A stretch of DNA of 64,000 bases, from IMG/VR virus record IMGVR_UViG_3300021963_000029, positions 1-64,000 of that record; one strand, written 5' to 3'. The DNA is from a virus. Below, one piece after another: positions 15,663-24,027 of the stretch (positions are counted from its first letter, which is position 1; the number at the start of each line of letters is the position of its first letter). A program made the translations under genes and the position numbers. The notes beneath the pieces are model-generated. The model was not told the origin of the DNA and ran no database searches. It saw only the letters and a list, made by a program, of their open reading frames with translations.

Positions 15663-15946
15663 AGAATCAAGGATTTCTCAGGAGTAATGACTGCGCTAAA
15701 GGCATTCTGATGTTGCTTAGATACTTCCTCACTAGGATCAAGCATGTAAACTACATGTTGTTTATCAACAACAACTTCATCTTTTCCTTTAGGAGTCAAA
15801 GGAATAAATGCAACAAATGCAACAGTTCCTTGAGGGGTTGGAACAGCAGCAAGTGAATTTTTAATTTTAATTGTAGTATCAGTTTCTTCCAGAAGTTCTG
15901 CTACTACTTCTTGCCCAAAGGCAAATCTAATAAGTTTTACGTTCAT
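15659..15946 (-). CDS. Small Sm-like paralogue next to gp44
   Basis: 95 aa. Begins MNVKLIRFAFGQEVVAELLE, with FIPLTPKGKDEVVVD in the middle and HVVYMLDPSEEVSKQHQNAF near the end. Strand order and the MLDPSEE ending align by eye with the proteins at 10605, 10801 and 21754. The G-Q-E-V-x-A-E-L segment is like Sm motif 1. It overlaps gp44 (upstream) and the 60-aa gene (downstream) by ATGA. Function is unknown. Confidence 0.78.
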   Translation of the reverse strand: MNVKLIRFAFGQEVVAELLEETDTTIKIKNSLAAVPTPQGTVAFVAFIPLTPKGKDEVVVDKQHVVYMLDPSEEVSKQHQNAFSAVITPEKSLIL

Positions 15947-16887
15947 TTGAATTTACACTCCACCATGATTTCAGTTAATGCAGCTAGTAAGTTAATTTCT
16001 TGGTCAGCCACGAACGCACTTTGGTATTGGTACTTAGCAATAACAAGCACGGCAGCAGGGATAGACTCTGGTGAAAGACAAGTATAACAGGAGTCATAAA
16101 CCCAGCGAAGTAGATTAGTAGGGTCATTGTCCAAGTTGGCGACCACCCACTTTCTGACCTCAGAAAAGTTTTTATCTTTAAGATATTTGACAAGATCATT
16201 TGTCTTTACATCATTAAAAACAGCAAGAATGGCAGAATCAATAGATCCACCAACAGAGTATCTTTGACACTCATTAAGCACTCTCCTCCAATCAGGAAAG
16301 TGTTTATTAATTATTTGGGCAAGGACTTTAGAATCGTATTGTACACGTTCTTCATCCAAGATGTTCTGTAGACGCTTGAAGAAGGATCCTGCCAACTGGG
16401 TTTTTTCCTTTCCTTTGATTGTGAAGTCAACAACTGCACATCTGGAATGGAGGGGTTCGATAATTTTGTTTTTGTAGTTGCAGGTAAAGATAAATCTGCA
16501 GTTCTTATAGAATGTCTCAATGTTAGCCCTAAGAAGGAGTTGTACATCTGAGGTTGTGTTGTCAGCTTCATCAATAATGATGACCTTGTGTTTTGCATCT
16601 GAAGAAAGTGAGACGGTCGATGCAAAGTTCTTTGCCTGGTTCCGTACCGTGTCCAGAAATCTTCCCTCGTCAGATCCATTGATGACATAAAAATCTGCTC
16701 CTAATTCATGGCATAATGCCTTTGCTACTGTGGTTTTACCACATCCTGCAGGTCCAGCAAGAAGAAGATTGGGAACTTCTCCTTTCTCTACAAAATCTTT
16801 AAATGTTTTCTTAGTCACATCAGGTAGAATACAGTCATCAATCTTTTTAGGACGATACTTTTCTACCCACAAAAATTGTTCACTCAT
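15943..16887 (-). CDS. 44: gp44 clamp loader large subunit (AAA+ ATPase)
   Basis: 314 aa from the ATG at 16887 (MSEQFLWVEKYRPKKIDDCI). The frame is open 84 bases further up, but the extra residues do not look like gp44 and would overlap the 48-aa gene. Walker A GPAGCGKT (about 45-52), Walker B IIIDEAD, sensor I (FTCNYK) and the S-R-C arginine finger (LHSRCAVV) are all present. Four copies with one gp62 form the loader that opens the gp45 clamp at primer ends. Confidence 0.97.
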   Translation of the reverse strand: MSEQFLWVEKYRPKKIDDCILPDVTKKTFKDFVEKGEVPNLLLAGPAGCGKTTVAKALCHELGADFYVINGSDEGRFLDTVRNQAKNFASTVSLSSDAKHKVIIIDEADNTTSDVQLLLRANIETFYKNCRFIFTCNYKNKIIEPLHSRCAVVDFTIKGKEKTQLAGSFFKRLQNILDEERVQYDSKVLAQIINKHFPDWRRVLNECQRYSVGGSIDSAILAVFNDVKTNDLVKYLKDKNFSEVRKWVVANLDNDPTNLLRWVYDSCYTCLSPESIPAAVLVIAKYQYQSAFVADQEINLLAALTEIMVECKFK

Positions 16888-16903
16888 AATAAAATAGTCA
16901 GGT

Positions 16904-17050
16904 TTACAAGGGTTGTGGACCACCCACAATAATTGCAGAAGGAATCTGTGCTTGTGCAATTTTAGTTGCATGGCACTGATTATTTGCTTCTACAATTATT
17001 TCCAGATATCTACTGTCTTTTGGCAATTTGTATCTGACTTTATATTTCAT
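16904..17050 (-). CDS. Small protein, 48 aa, between gp45 and gp44
   Basis: Read directly from the sequence: the ATG at 17050-17048 overlaps the gp45 stop (ATGA) and TAA lies at 16904-16906. The product starts MKYKVRYKLPKDSRYLEIIV and continues with EANNQCHATKIAQAQIPSAI. It looks like a small beta-beta-alpha protein. The tight coupling to gp45 and the 16-base gap to gp44 support it as real. Function is unknown. Confidence 0.72.
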   Translation of the reverse strand: MKYKVRYKLPKDSRYLEIIVEANNQCHATKIAQAQIPSAIIVGGPQPL

Positions 17051-17712
17051 CCAAATGTTGAATCAGGTTCAAGAGCAATAAAGTAATTCAGATTATACTT
17101 CTCATTAGTGAATTTGGAAATACACTTCTGAGAGATAACCACATTATAAGATCCAGGAATGATCTTAATGTTTTCAACTTTGAAGTTGAAAATGAACTCA
17201 GAGTCTGTCTCTCCAACAACAATTGAATATTCATTTGAAGTGTCATTCTTCTTGTCACGAACAACAAGACTAATCACACCATTAGCACCAATAGCAGAAA
17301 GATCAGGCAATTGATATACTGCTGCTGCTTTGATTAGTTTATCAAGTTGTGAATGATCAACTTGGAAACATACATCTTGGGTTGGAAGAGAAATCTCTTT
17401 CTCAGGAGGAGAAACAATAACCTCAGGATCTGCAAAGAAATATTTTACCTTTCTTTTGCCTTCTCTAATGATCAAATAAGAATCATTAGTAAAATCAAGA
17501 TCTGGATCCTGGTGAAGACCAAGACCATTCAGAAATTGATTGAGGTCATAGATAGCAAAGTCTTTAGGAAAATCTTCACCAACATCTGCCTCAGCAAGGA
17601 TATTCTGCATCACAGAGATAGTCCTCAGTTTAGTACCCTGTTTAACCAAGATAGATTGATTAATAGAAGCAAAGTTCTTAAGAACAGAAAGGGTAGTATC
17701 AGAAAGTTTCAT
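17047..17712 (-). CDS. 45: gp45 sliding clamp
   Basis: 221 aa from the ATG at 17712 (MKLSDTTLSVLKNFASIN), which aligns with the T4 start MKLSKDTTALLKNF. Upstream ATGs at 17730 and 17745 are possible but give unfamiliar residues. AIYDLNQFLNGL and the final FIALEPDS are typical of T4-type clamps. The homotrimeric ring tethers gp43 to DNA. In T4 it also activates late transcription together with gp55 and gp33, which is relevant to the late promoters listed here. It overlaps the DUF3310 gene upstream. Confidence 0.95.
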   Translation of the reverse strand: MKLSDTTLSVLKNFASINQSILVKQGTKLRTISVMQNILAEADVGEDFPKDFAIYDLNQFLNGLGLHQDPDLDFTNDSYLIIREGKRKVKYFFADPEVIVSPPEKEISLPTQDVCFQVDHSQLDKLIKAAAVYQLPDLSAIGANGVISLVVRDKKNDTSNEYSIVVGETDSEFIFNFKVENIKIIPGSYNVVISQKCISKFTNEKYNLNYFIALEPDSTFG

Positions 17713-18109
17713 AGGTGCTCGGAGTTTCATTGTGTAGACCAGCAAAGTGATAAAGAAGGACGCAATAATGAATTGCTTTCAGGATGTCAAGTTTAGACTT
17801 GCCATTCTTCTTACCAAATCTGGAGAGATATTTAATAGCATTAGATCTGGTAAATGGTTCAGCATCACCAATGCTCTCAATCAGATCCAAGGTTTGAGTC
17901 TTGGACTGCTCAGAAGTATAGTGTGCTTTGTATGTACTTACAAGATATTCTTCAATTTGCTTCAGGGTTTTGTCTTCGTTGTATTTCCAAAACCCATTTT
18001 TGTTTGTGTCTTCAGGCATAGGAAAGGTAATTTTGTCAAGGTCAAGAGTTCCAGATCCACCATCATACATGGTAAATTTAACTACATCTGGATAAAGATT
18101 CTCATCCAT
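17699..18109 (-). CDS. DUF3310-like protein
   Basis: About 136 aa from the ATG at 18109 (MDENLYPDVVKFTMYDG). An in-frame ATG at 18163, overlapping the gp46 stop, is an alternative with a hydrophobic, less convincing N-terminus. The C-terminal half has the pattern of DUF3310/nucleotide-kinase-like phage proteins: SNAIKYLSRFGKK followed by KLDILKAIHYCVLLYHF, i.e. Y-L-x-R-x-G-K...D-L-x-K-A. Biochemical role unknown. It lies between gp46 and gp45. Confidence 0.75.
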   Translation of the reverse strand: MDENLYPDVVKFTMYDGGSGTLDLDKITFPMPEDTNKNGFWKYNEDKTLKQIEEYLVSTYKAHYTSEQSKTQTLDLIESIGDAEPFTRSNAIKYLSRFGKKNGKSKLDILKAIHYCVLLYHFAGLHNETPSTYETF

Positions 18110-18149
18110 AATAAAGTAAAAGTAATCAATAACTATAATACCACTTAGA

Positions 18150-19871
18150 TCAGTCAGCGTCAACCATCATGCTGAATCCTTTTCTTTTTTCAAACTTGAT
18201 GGTTTTTTCAAATTTTTCTAAGAGGTCATCCACTTTGTGTGAGATCACAAAAGTGTTTGAATCTTTAACTACAAATTTAATAATCTTAGTAAAATAATCA
18301 GTTCCTGCTTCATCAAGAGAACTATCAAAGACCTCATCAAGTATCAATAAGTTTGTATTGATTGAGTTCTTTACCTTTGCCACTTCTCTCCATGTGAAGA
18401 GAAGTGCTAAATCAATTCTCATTTTTTCTCCTTCTGAGAATGATGAGTATGAGAAGTCTTCATAAATTGGGTTTAAAGACTTCTCATTAAACTCTTCATC
18501 CAAAGTAAAGTTTACAGGGAAGTCTAAAATCTCAAGATACTTGTTTAGATTGCTATTGATTACTGGTAAGTATTTCTGTATGATTTTAGACTTTGCCCCA
18601 TCATCTTTGAGGAGTAAACTAATAAACTCGTAGTTTTGTAATTCTTCTTTTTTTGTTGATGAGTCTTGGAGAATAGTTTCTAAAGACTCAGTTAGAGAGG
18701 TTAACTTTTCATACTCAGTATCTGTGTCTTGATTTCTGGTGGCAAGTGTTTGAATTTCAGATTCAGTTTCTTGGATTTGTTTTCTAAGTCCAGAAATTTT
18801 AACGTTGTTAAAATTAATTTCATGTGTTAATTGTGTTACCTCTTTAGTAATTTGCAAAAATTCATGTTGCTTTTTCTTTTCTGCCTCAATGGATTGCTCT
18901 AGTTCCTTTTGACCTTTTTGAACCTCCTTTGATTTTTCATGAATTTGTTCAATCTTATTTAACCTAAAATCCTCTTCAATATTTTGTGTGCAGGTAGGGC
19001 AAACCCTATTGTTGTTGAAAAACTTGTGCTCATCTACTAAGTTGGTAATTTTTTGTTCTATCTTAGCATTTAGTTTTTCCAACTTCTTAAGAAGGTCTTC
19101 TGAAAAAGAAATAGTTTCTAGTTTTTTTGTACTATTTTCAACTTGTAAATGAATAGTTTCATTATCTTTTACTATAGAATCTATTTCTGTGTCTAATGAT
19201 ACTAACTTAGATTTCCTAGATTGAATGTCTTCTGTTTTTCTTTTCTTTAACTTCTCAATTAAGTCTTGCTGTGATTCAATTTTATCTTCTAGGTTTTCTT
19301 TTTTATATGCAACCTCTCTAATATCATCTTTAAGTTCTTTAATTTTTATCTTAGCAACATCATTCATAGAGGAGAACACTTTAATATCAAGCAAATCCTC
19401 TACAACCTCTCTCCTATGTTGAGAGGACAGTTGCATAAAAGGAACAAAGTTAGAAGACCCAAGGATTACAATCTGAGTGAAAGATTTGTAGTTTAACTTC
19501 AGTGCAGATTGTTCCAACCATTTCTGTTGATCATTAGATGAGGATGATTGATCCAAAAGAACTCCATCTCTGTAGATCTCAAACAGAGTTGGTTTTATCC
19601 CTCTCCTGATAGTATACTGCTTTCCTGATATTGATAACTCTACCTCAACTAAACAGTCTTTTTCATTAACACTGTTTATCAGTTGATTTTTATTAATTTT
19701 TCTAAAAGGTTTATTGAACAGCACAAAAGTTAAGGCATCAAGGATAGTACTTTTACCTGCACCATTATGCCCAACAATTAGAGTTGCATTATGCTGATCT
19801 AGTTTTATTTCTGTCCAGTAGTTTCCAGACGAAAGAAAATTTTTATATCTTAGAATCTGAAACTTTATCAT
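18150..19871 (-). CDS. 46: gp46 recombination endonuclease subunit (SbcC/Rad50-like)
   Basis: 573 aa. Walker A GHNGAGKST at 34-42. Long coiled coils flank a zinc hook CPTC (about residue 287). The ABC signature FSEGEKMRIDLALLF, Walker B LLILDEVFDSSLDE and H-loop FVISHK lie near the C-terminus. With gp47 it forms the Mre11-Rad50-type complex that resects double-strand ends for recombination-dependent replication and host DNA breakdown. It overlaps the DUF3110-like gene by 29 bases. Confidence 0.97.
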   Translation of the reverse strand: MIKFQILRYKNFLSSGNYWTEIKLDQHNATLIVGHNGAGKSTILDALTFVLFNKPFRKINKNQLINSVNEKDCLVEVELSISGKQYTIRRGIKPTLFEIYRDGVLLDQSSSSNDQQKWLEQSALKLNYKSFTQIVILGSSNFVPFMQLSSQHRREVVEDLLDIKVFSSMNDVAKIKIKELKDDIREVAYKKENLEDKIESQQDLIEKLKKRKTEDIQSRKSKLVSLDTEIDSIVKDNETIHLQVENSTKKLETISFSEDLLKKLEKLNAKIEQKITNLVDEHKFFNNNRVCPTCTQNIEEDFRLNKIEQIHEKSKEVQKGQKELEQSIEAEKKKQHEFLQITKEVTQLTHEINFNNVKISGLRKQIQETESEIQTLATRNQDTDTEYEKLTSLTESLETILQDSSTKKEELQNYEFISLLLKDDGAKSKIIQKYLPVINSNLNKYLEILDFPVNFTLDEEFNEKSLNPIYEDFSYSSFSEGEKMRIDLALLFTWREVAKVKNSINTNLLILDEVFDSSLDEAGTDYFTKIIKFVVKDSNTFVISHKVDDLLEKFEKTIKFEKRKGFSMMVDAD

Positions 19872-20124
19872 AATCTGGAGGAATCACAATATCATCTGGG
19901 GTAATTATAGCATAGTTGTAATCTAAATGATCACAAGCCATGATTGCAACTTGAGGATTAACTTCTGTGACTTCCATTTCTGGATAGTCAAGTTCTTCTA
20001 GCATTGAAAGATATCTTTGGGCATCATCTTCTTCTTCAAACATGAAGAGAACTTTCTCTCCATTTCTATTTTCTACAGCAAATGCTCCTTCTTTATCTTC
20101 ATCTGCAACTGTTAGTATGTACAT
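19843..20124 (-). CDS. DUF3110-like protein of cyanobacterial type
   Basis: 93 aa. It starts MYILTVADEDKEGAFAVENR and continues with KVLFMFEEEDDAQRYLSMLE, DYPEMEVTEV and IITPDDIVIPP. The F-E-x-E-D-D-A-x-R-Y-x-x-x-L-E core is the hallmark of DUF3110, a family I know from cyanobacteria and plastids. Function is unknown. It sits between gp47 and gp46. The gene supports a cyanobacterial host and probably came from one. Confidence 0.8.
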   Translation of the reverse strand: MYILTVADEDKEGAFAVENRNGEKVLFMFEEEDDAQRYLSMLEELDYPEMEVTEVNPQVAIMACDHLDYNYAIITPDDIVIPPDYDKVSDSKI

Positions 20125-20125
20125 T

Positions 20126-21157
20126 TTACATCTGGAACGACTCTTGGTAAATGGACTGTATAAGTTCTTTTATTCTAACTTTATTTAACTTAATTTCAGA
20201 TTCATCCACATACCTCTTAAGCAAAGATAAAGTGTCTTCCTGCTGTACTAATTCATCAGCATCAAACTGCTCATTGATCTTTACTGATTCAATAACTTTA
20301 AGTTCCTGAGGTTGGGACTTGATTAAAGAATCTAAGAATTTATCAAACTTTTTCTGGTCGGTTTTATTTTTAACCACAAGTTTGACCATACATCCTTTGT
20401 ATGGAGTCAAATCCTTTTCAAGTGTCTCCTCATCATAATTACAGATCTTGAACATCTGGAATGGATTGTTCACATACTGCAGTTCATTAGTCTCAGTGTC
20501 CCATACAGTAAACCCTCTATTATCACCATAATCATTCCAATACAGTTGATATGGATTTCCAAGATAGAAGATCTTACCATCATCACTTCTAGTGTGATAA
20601 TGTCCAGAGAAAACTCTGTCAAATTTCTGGAATACAGATTTATCTCTTCCTGCTTCTTGAACATGCCCTCTATGGGCATAGAACCCTGTCAATTCTAAAT
20701 GACCCATAGCAACCCTTGCTGAGGTGTTTTGGATTGCTGCTAGGGTCTCTGACTCACTATCTGGAGTGATCCAAGGGATGAATAGAACCTCCTGTCCACC
20801 AACTTGAACATTAGTTGCTTTGGTGTAGATGTTGATGTTCTTATAATCACCAACCAACAATTCAGGACTGTTCAGTTTGTTTGTGTTCTTATAAAAAATA
20901 TCATGGTTACCAAGAACCAAGTGGACTTTATATTTCTTTAAAGGATCTAATATTACCCTTCTAGTCCACTCAATACTCCAATAATCAGTTGCTCTGCGAT
21001 TATCAAAGATATCTCCTAAGTGTATAACTGTATCAATCTTATTCTTTTTTAAGAATGGAAAGAATACTTCATTATAAAATTTCTCAAAATAATCATGGAA
21101 TACTTGGCTTCCTTTTCTGAAATTATAATGAGTATCAGTTATAATTGCTACTTTCAT
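20126..21157 (-). CDS. 47: gp47 recombination endonuclease subunit (SbcD/Mre11-like)
   Basis: 343 aa (T4 339). Calcineurin-like phosphoesterase motifs are in order: DTHYN (8-12), GDIFDNRR (about 48-55), GNHD (about 83-86), GHLEL and SGHYHTR. These bind two metal ions and cut DNA. It is the nuclease partner of gp46, with which it is co-transcribed (only the small DUF3110-like gene lies between). The start overlaps gp55 by ATGA. Confidence 0.97.
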   Translation of the reverse strand: MKVAIITDTHYNFRKGSQVFHDYFEKFYNEVFFPFLKKNKIDTVIHLGDIFDNRRATDYWSIEWTRRVILDPLKKYKVHLVLGNHDIFYKNTNKLNSPELLVGDYKNINIYTKATNVQVGGQEVLFIPWITPDSESETLAAIQNTSARVAMGHLELTGFYAHRGHVQEAGRDKSVFQKFDRVFSGHYHTRSDDGKIFYLGNPYQLYWNDYGDNRGFTVWDTETNELQYVNNPFQMFKICNYDEETLEKDLTPYKGCMVKLVVKNKTDQKKFDKFLDSLIKSQPQELKVIESVKINEQFDADELVQQEDTLSLLKRYVDESEIKLNKVRIKELIQSIYQESFQM

Positions 21158-21642
21158 GAAAATCTATAATTAATTCCATCTTTGATATTATTCATGTCAG
21201 ATGAAGTATATCCTAACTCAGAAGTATCTGCAGTAAATACTTCATCAAATCCAGATCTTTCTATGATCTTAGTTTTAATTTCCAACTGCTTCTTCTCTTT
21301 AGCAATCCTTCTTAGGAATGCATAGTAGACAATTTGAGTGAAGTATGCAAAAGGATTGGTCCTTTCCACATCAAAATTGTCAATGTACTGGATGCAATTT
21401 TCAATGCCATCACAAATCATGTCATCCTTAAACATGTAGTTGACAAAGTTTGGTTTGTATGATAAGTGTGTGGCAATCTTTAAGAAGCACTCTCCAAGGT
21501 AATTTGTAATCCTGGGTTTGGGGAGACCTTGCTCTTTAGCAGCAACGACCTTCTTCTTGTACTCAATCAGAGCAAGGTGAAACTCTTTATTGCTTACATA
21601 GTGTTCTGATCTTTTCTTACCTTTGGTCATTACTGGCAACAT
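21154..21642 (-). CDS. 55: gp55 late-transcription sigma factor
   Basis: 162 aa (T4 185). ISOLATED sigma-2-like core: GIENCIQYIDNFDVERTNPF followed by FTQIVYYAFLRRIAKEKKQ, as in gp55, with KRSEHYVSNKEF near the N-terminus. It directs host RNA polymerase to late promoters of the TATAAATA type with gp33 (not in this window) and gp45. An alternative ATG at 21630 would remove four residues. It is the first gene of the unit behind the sigma70-like promoter at 21677-21705. Confidence 0.95.
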   Translation of the reverse strand: MLPVMTKGKKRSEHYVSNKEFHLALIEYKKKVVAAKEQGLPKPRITNYLGECFLKIATHLSYKPNFVNYMFKDDMICDGIENCIQYIDNFDVERTNPFAYFTQIVYYAFLRRIAKEKKQLEIKTKIIERSGFDEVFTADTSELGYTSSDMNNIKDGINYRFS

Positions 21643-21676
21643 AAAATAACTTTATAAGTGTTCAAATAATACCATT

Positions 21677-21705
21677 ATTATACTCCCTTGACAATGGGTT
21701 GACAA
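21677..21705 (-). promoter_or_regulatory. Sigma70-type early promoter of the gp55-regA unit
   Basis: On the minus strand TTGTCA (21705-21700), exactly 17 bases, then TATAAT (21682-21677). The -35 differs from consensus at one base and the -10 is perfect. It lies 35 bases before the gp55 ATG, in the longest intergenic gap of the window (111 bases). It is the best early promoter seen here. Confidence 0.75.
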
Positions 21706-21753
21706 GTATTAATTTAGTGACTAAAATAACTCTGTGGGGTTTCAAGAGAAGGT

Positions 21754-22134
21754 TTAGCTATTTTTATAGACCTTTTCTAGAGTCTTTCTTGCTTCCTCTA
21801 CTTTAGAGATGAAACCCATTTTTCTATCTATATTTACTTTAGATGTTGATCTGTTGAATTTGTGATAGACATTAATAATTGTTTCATCACCAACTTCAGT
21901 CATAGTGATGACTTTGTTCATGTCAACAATGTACATGTCATCATCAGGGATATACATCCAAGGTTCTACTTTGTATCCTTGAATTATTCCTGATTTATTC
22001 ATCATTGGAGTAATAATAACAGGGTTATCAAGAATTAACAAAGTCCTATCATCTTCCTCTGAGACAGAGACTATGGCAAATATTTCTTCACCTGATACTA
22101 ACTTAATTGCTGCATAAAATTCTTCTTCCATCAT
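21754..22134 (-). CDS. Small Sm-like paralogue next to uvsW
   Basis: 126 aa. It begins MMEEEFYAAIKLVSGEEIFA, with LILDNPVIITPMM, PWMYIPDDDMYIVD and KVITMTEVGDETIINVYHKF. The order of strands and the ITM-x-E-x-x-D-E...Y ending align by eye with the three other small proteins at 10605, 10801 and 15659. The GEEIFAIV segment resembles Sm motif 1. This copy has a longer C-terminal helix. Its start overlaps uvsW by ATGA. Role unknown. Confidence 0.78.
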   Translation of the reverse strand: MMEEEFYAAIKLVSGEEIFAIVSVSEEDDRTLLILDNPVIITPMMNKSGIIQGYKVEPWMYIPDDDMYIVDMNKVITMTEVGDETIINVYHKFNRSTSKVNIDRKMGFISKVEEARKTLEKVYKNS

Positions 22135-23594
22135 TTCTTTAAATTTATTGTAATAATTTCATAATCAAAGTTTTCTTCGTTGTAGATTTTAATTCTTTCT
22201 ACTAAGTGGTTTAATGTGTAATTTCTCTTTGTATTGTGGGTAATGTCATCTGCAATGTCATATAATGTTGCTGATACTTTTTCTTTACCCTTTCTAAGAA
22301 CTCTTCCTATTGATTGTAAGTTTCTGATTCTGGATTTGCTTGGTGATGCAAAGACAACATTGTGTAGGTTTCTAATATTGATACCTGTACTAAAAGTGCC
22401 ATAAGAAGCAACAATAATTGCATTTGTTTCTTCCTCGGTAATTTTTCTTACTAATTCTCTTTCTTCAGTATCTACTCCACCATGGATGAAAAAGACTTTT
22501 CTATTTTCACTTACATGCTTATTTATTTCCTCATACAGAGGTTCCCCATGAGTAGCAACTCTATTGAAAAGAACTAAAGTATTGCCATCTAGATCTTTCA
22601 CCAAGTTTCTGATAAACTTATTTCTCTTCCCATGACCAATTAAAAATTGAACTTCTTCTTCATAGTCATTAAACTTTGTAGGTTCATGCTTTAGAAGAAG
22701 GACTTTAATTTTTAACTTAGATAGATATCCTTTTTTGATTAGTTCATCAGTTTTGATTAGTTTATATGTAGGTCCAAACAGACCTTCAAGAACTAACTTA
22801 TGAGTTTGAGATCCATCTAATGTTCCTGTAAAACCAAATCTATACTTAGCATCATGTAGATTGGACATGATATTGATTAGAGATTTTGATTTAAACTGAT
22901 GTGCCTCATCTCCAATCACAACATCAAAGTTTGAGAAATATGCTTTATCTAACTTATAAATGGATTGCCAAGTAGATATGGTAACTGCCATAGGAGATAC
23001 TCTTTCAGATCCACCATAGACTTTGTGGCAGTAATCTTTAGCACTCCATCCATAGTCCTCAAAGTCCTTGTACATCTGCTCTACAAGGGATGTTGTTGGA
23101 ACTACAAGAAGTATTTTTAATCCTTTCTCCACAAAGTATCTGACAACAGAATAAATCATCAATGATTTTCCAGATGCAGTTGGAGATAACAGCAACTTTC
23201 TTTTATACTTTAGAGCATCATAAACACCTTGAACTTGATAGTCTCTTGGTTCATGAGAACAAATGCTCTTCATATAATCTTTGACTCCTTCTAGAGAAAT
23301 GGATTCATCCATCTCTCCAGGAAGACCATAGTACTTGTTTGCAAGTAATTCAAATTTGTAATTATGGTTATCACAAAAAGAAATTAATTTATCTAAAAGA
23401 CCAGCATAGATTTCTCCTGTTTGGATATTAAACAGTCTGATCTTCCCATCCCAATGCTTACTTCTAAACTGAGGCATAAACTTTGCACCAGGAACATCAA
23501 ATGTAAACTGATCACTCAACTCATATTTGATGTGTGGATCACAATCTATCTTTAAATAAATTTCATTCTTCTTTGTAATAACTAAATCAGTCAT
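22131..23594 (-). CDS. uvsW: UvsW DNA/RNA helicase
   Basis: 487 aa. Superfamily 2 motifs: Walker A SPTASGKS (137-144), DEAH box VIGDEAHQF, motif III FTGTL, and motif VI SIGRVLRKG. The N-terminal 100 residues are the UvsW-specific domain (KHWDGKIRLFN). In T4 UvsW branch-migrates recombination intermediates and removes R-loops, switching replication to the recombination mode. It is paired with UvsY one base upstream, as expected. Confidence 0.96.
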   Translation of the reverse strand: MTDLVITKKNEIYLKIDCDPHIKYELSDQFTFDVPGAKFMPQFRSKHWDGKIRLFNIQTGEIYAGLLDKLISFCDNHNYKFELLANKYYGLPGEMDESISLEGVKDYMKSICSHEPRDYQVQGVYDALKYKRKLLLSPTASGKSLMIYSVVRYFVEKGLKILLVVPTTSLVEQMYKDFEDYGWSAKDYCHKVYGGSERVSPMAVTISTWQSIYKLDKAYFSNFDVVIGDEAHQFKSKSLINIMSNLHDAKYRFGFTGTLDGSQTHKLVLEGLFGPTYKLIKTDELIKKGYLSKLKIKVLLLKHEPTKFNDYEEEVQFLIGHGKRNKFIRNLVKDLDGNTLVLFNRVATHGEPLYEEINKHVSENRKVFFIHGGVDTEERELVRKITEEETNAIIVASYGTFSTGINIRNLHNVVFASPSKSRIRNLQSIGRVLRKGKEKVSATLYDIADDITHNTKRNYTLNHLVERIKIYNEENFDYEIITINLKK

Positions 23595-23595
23595 A

Positions 23596-24027
23596 TTACA
23601 TACCTGCCTGGAATCTCAAAAAGTCAATTGAGTTTTTAATTTGATAACTTCTATTGGAAATCATTTTTAAGATTTCTTCAATATACTTTAATATTGTATC
23701 ATAATAATCAATCTTAAGTAAGACTTTGTTTAATTGCTCATCTGCCTCAAGATATCTTGTAAGACTTTCCTTGTCTCTAATTTTGTATGGAAAAGGTTCT
23801 TCTTTGTAAATGTCAGGATCTGCTTTTCCTGAGTAGTAATTAGATCTTTCTAATTTTTTTACTTTGAAGTTTATTAATGCTTGTTTTCTTAAGAGGGTGA
23901 CATTGTTGTAAATTTCATAATATTTTGAATGTAGTAGTGGAACTTTTAGGGATTCATTATGGAGATCATCTATGTTGATTTCTGAATCCTCTTTCCACAT
24001 CATTTGAATTTCATCAAGAGAAATCAT
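23596..24027 (-). CDS. uvsY: UvsY recombination mediator
   Basis: 143 aa (T4 137). It begins MISLDEIQMMWKEDSEINID, and contains KYYEIYNNVTLLRKQ, YYSGKADPDIYKEEPFPYK and a helical C-terminus with SIDFLRFQAGM. UvsY is a hexamer that loads UvsX onto single-stranded DNA coated by the phage single-strand-binding protein. It overlaps gp3 by ATGA. Confidence 0.96.
   Translation of the reverse strand: MISLDEIQMMWKEDSEINIDDLHNESLKVPLLHSKYYEIYNNVTLLRKQALINFKVKKLERSNYYSGKADPDIYKEEPFPYKIRDKESLTRYLEADEQLNKVLLKIDYYDTILKYIEEILKMISNRSYQIKNSIDFLRFQAGM

Noticed and set aside
21688-21715. TTGACA sequences on the plus strand in the gp55-upstream gap
   Set aside because: No plus-strand gene follows. The minus-strand reading gives a well-spaced promoter in front of gp55.
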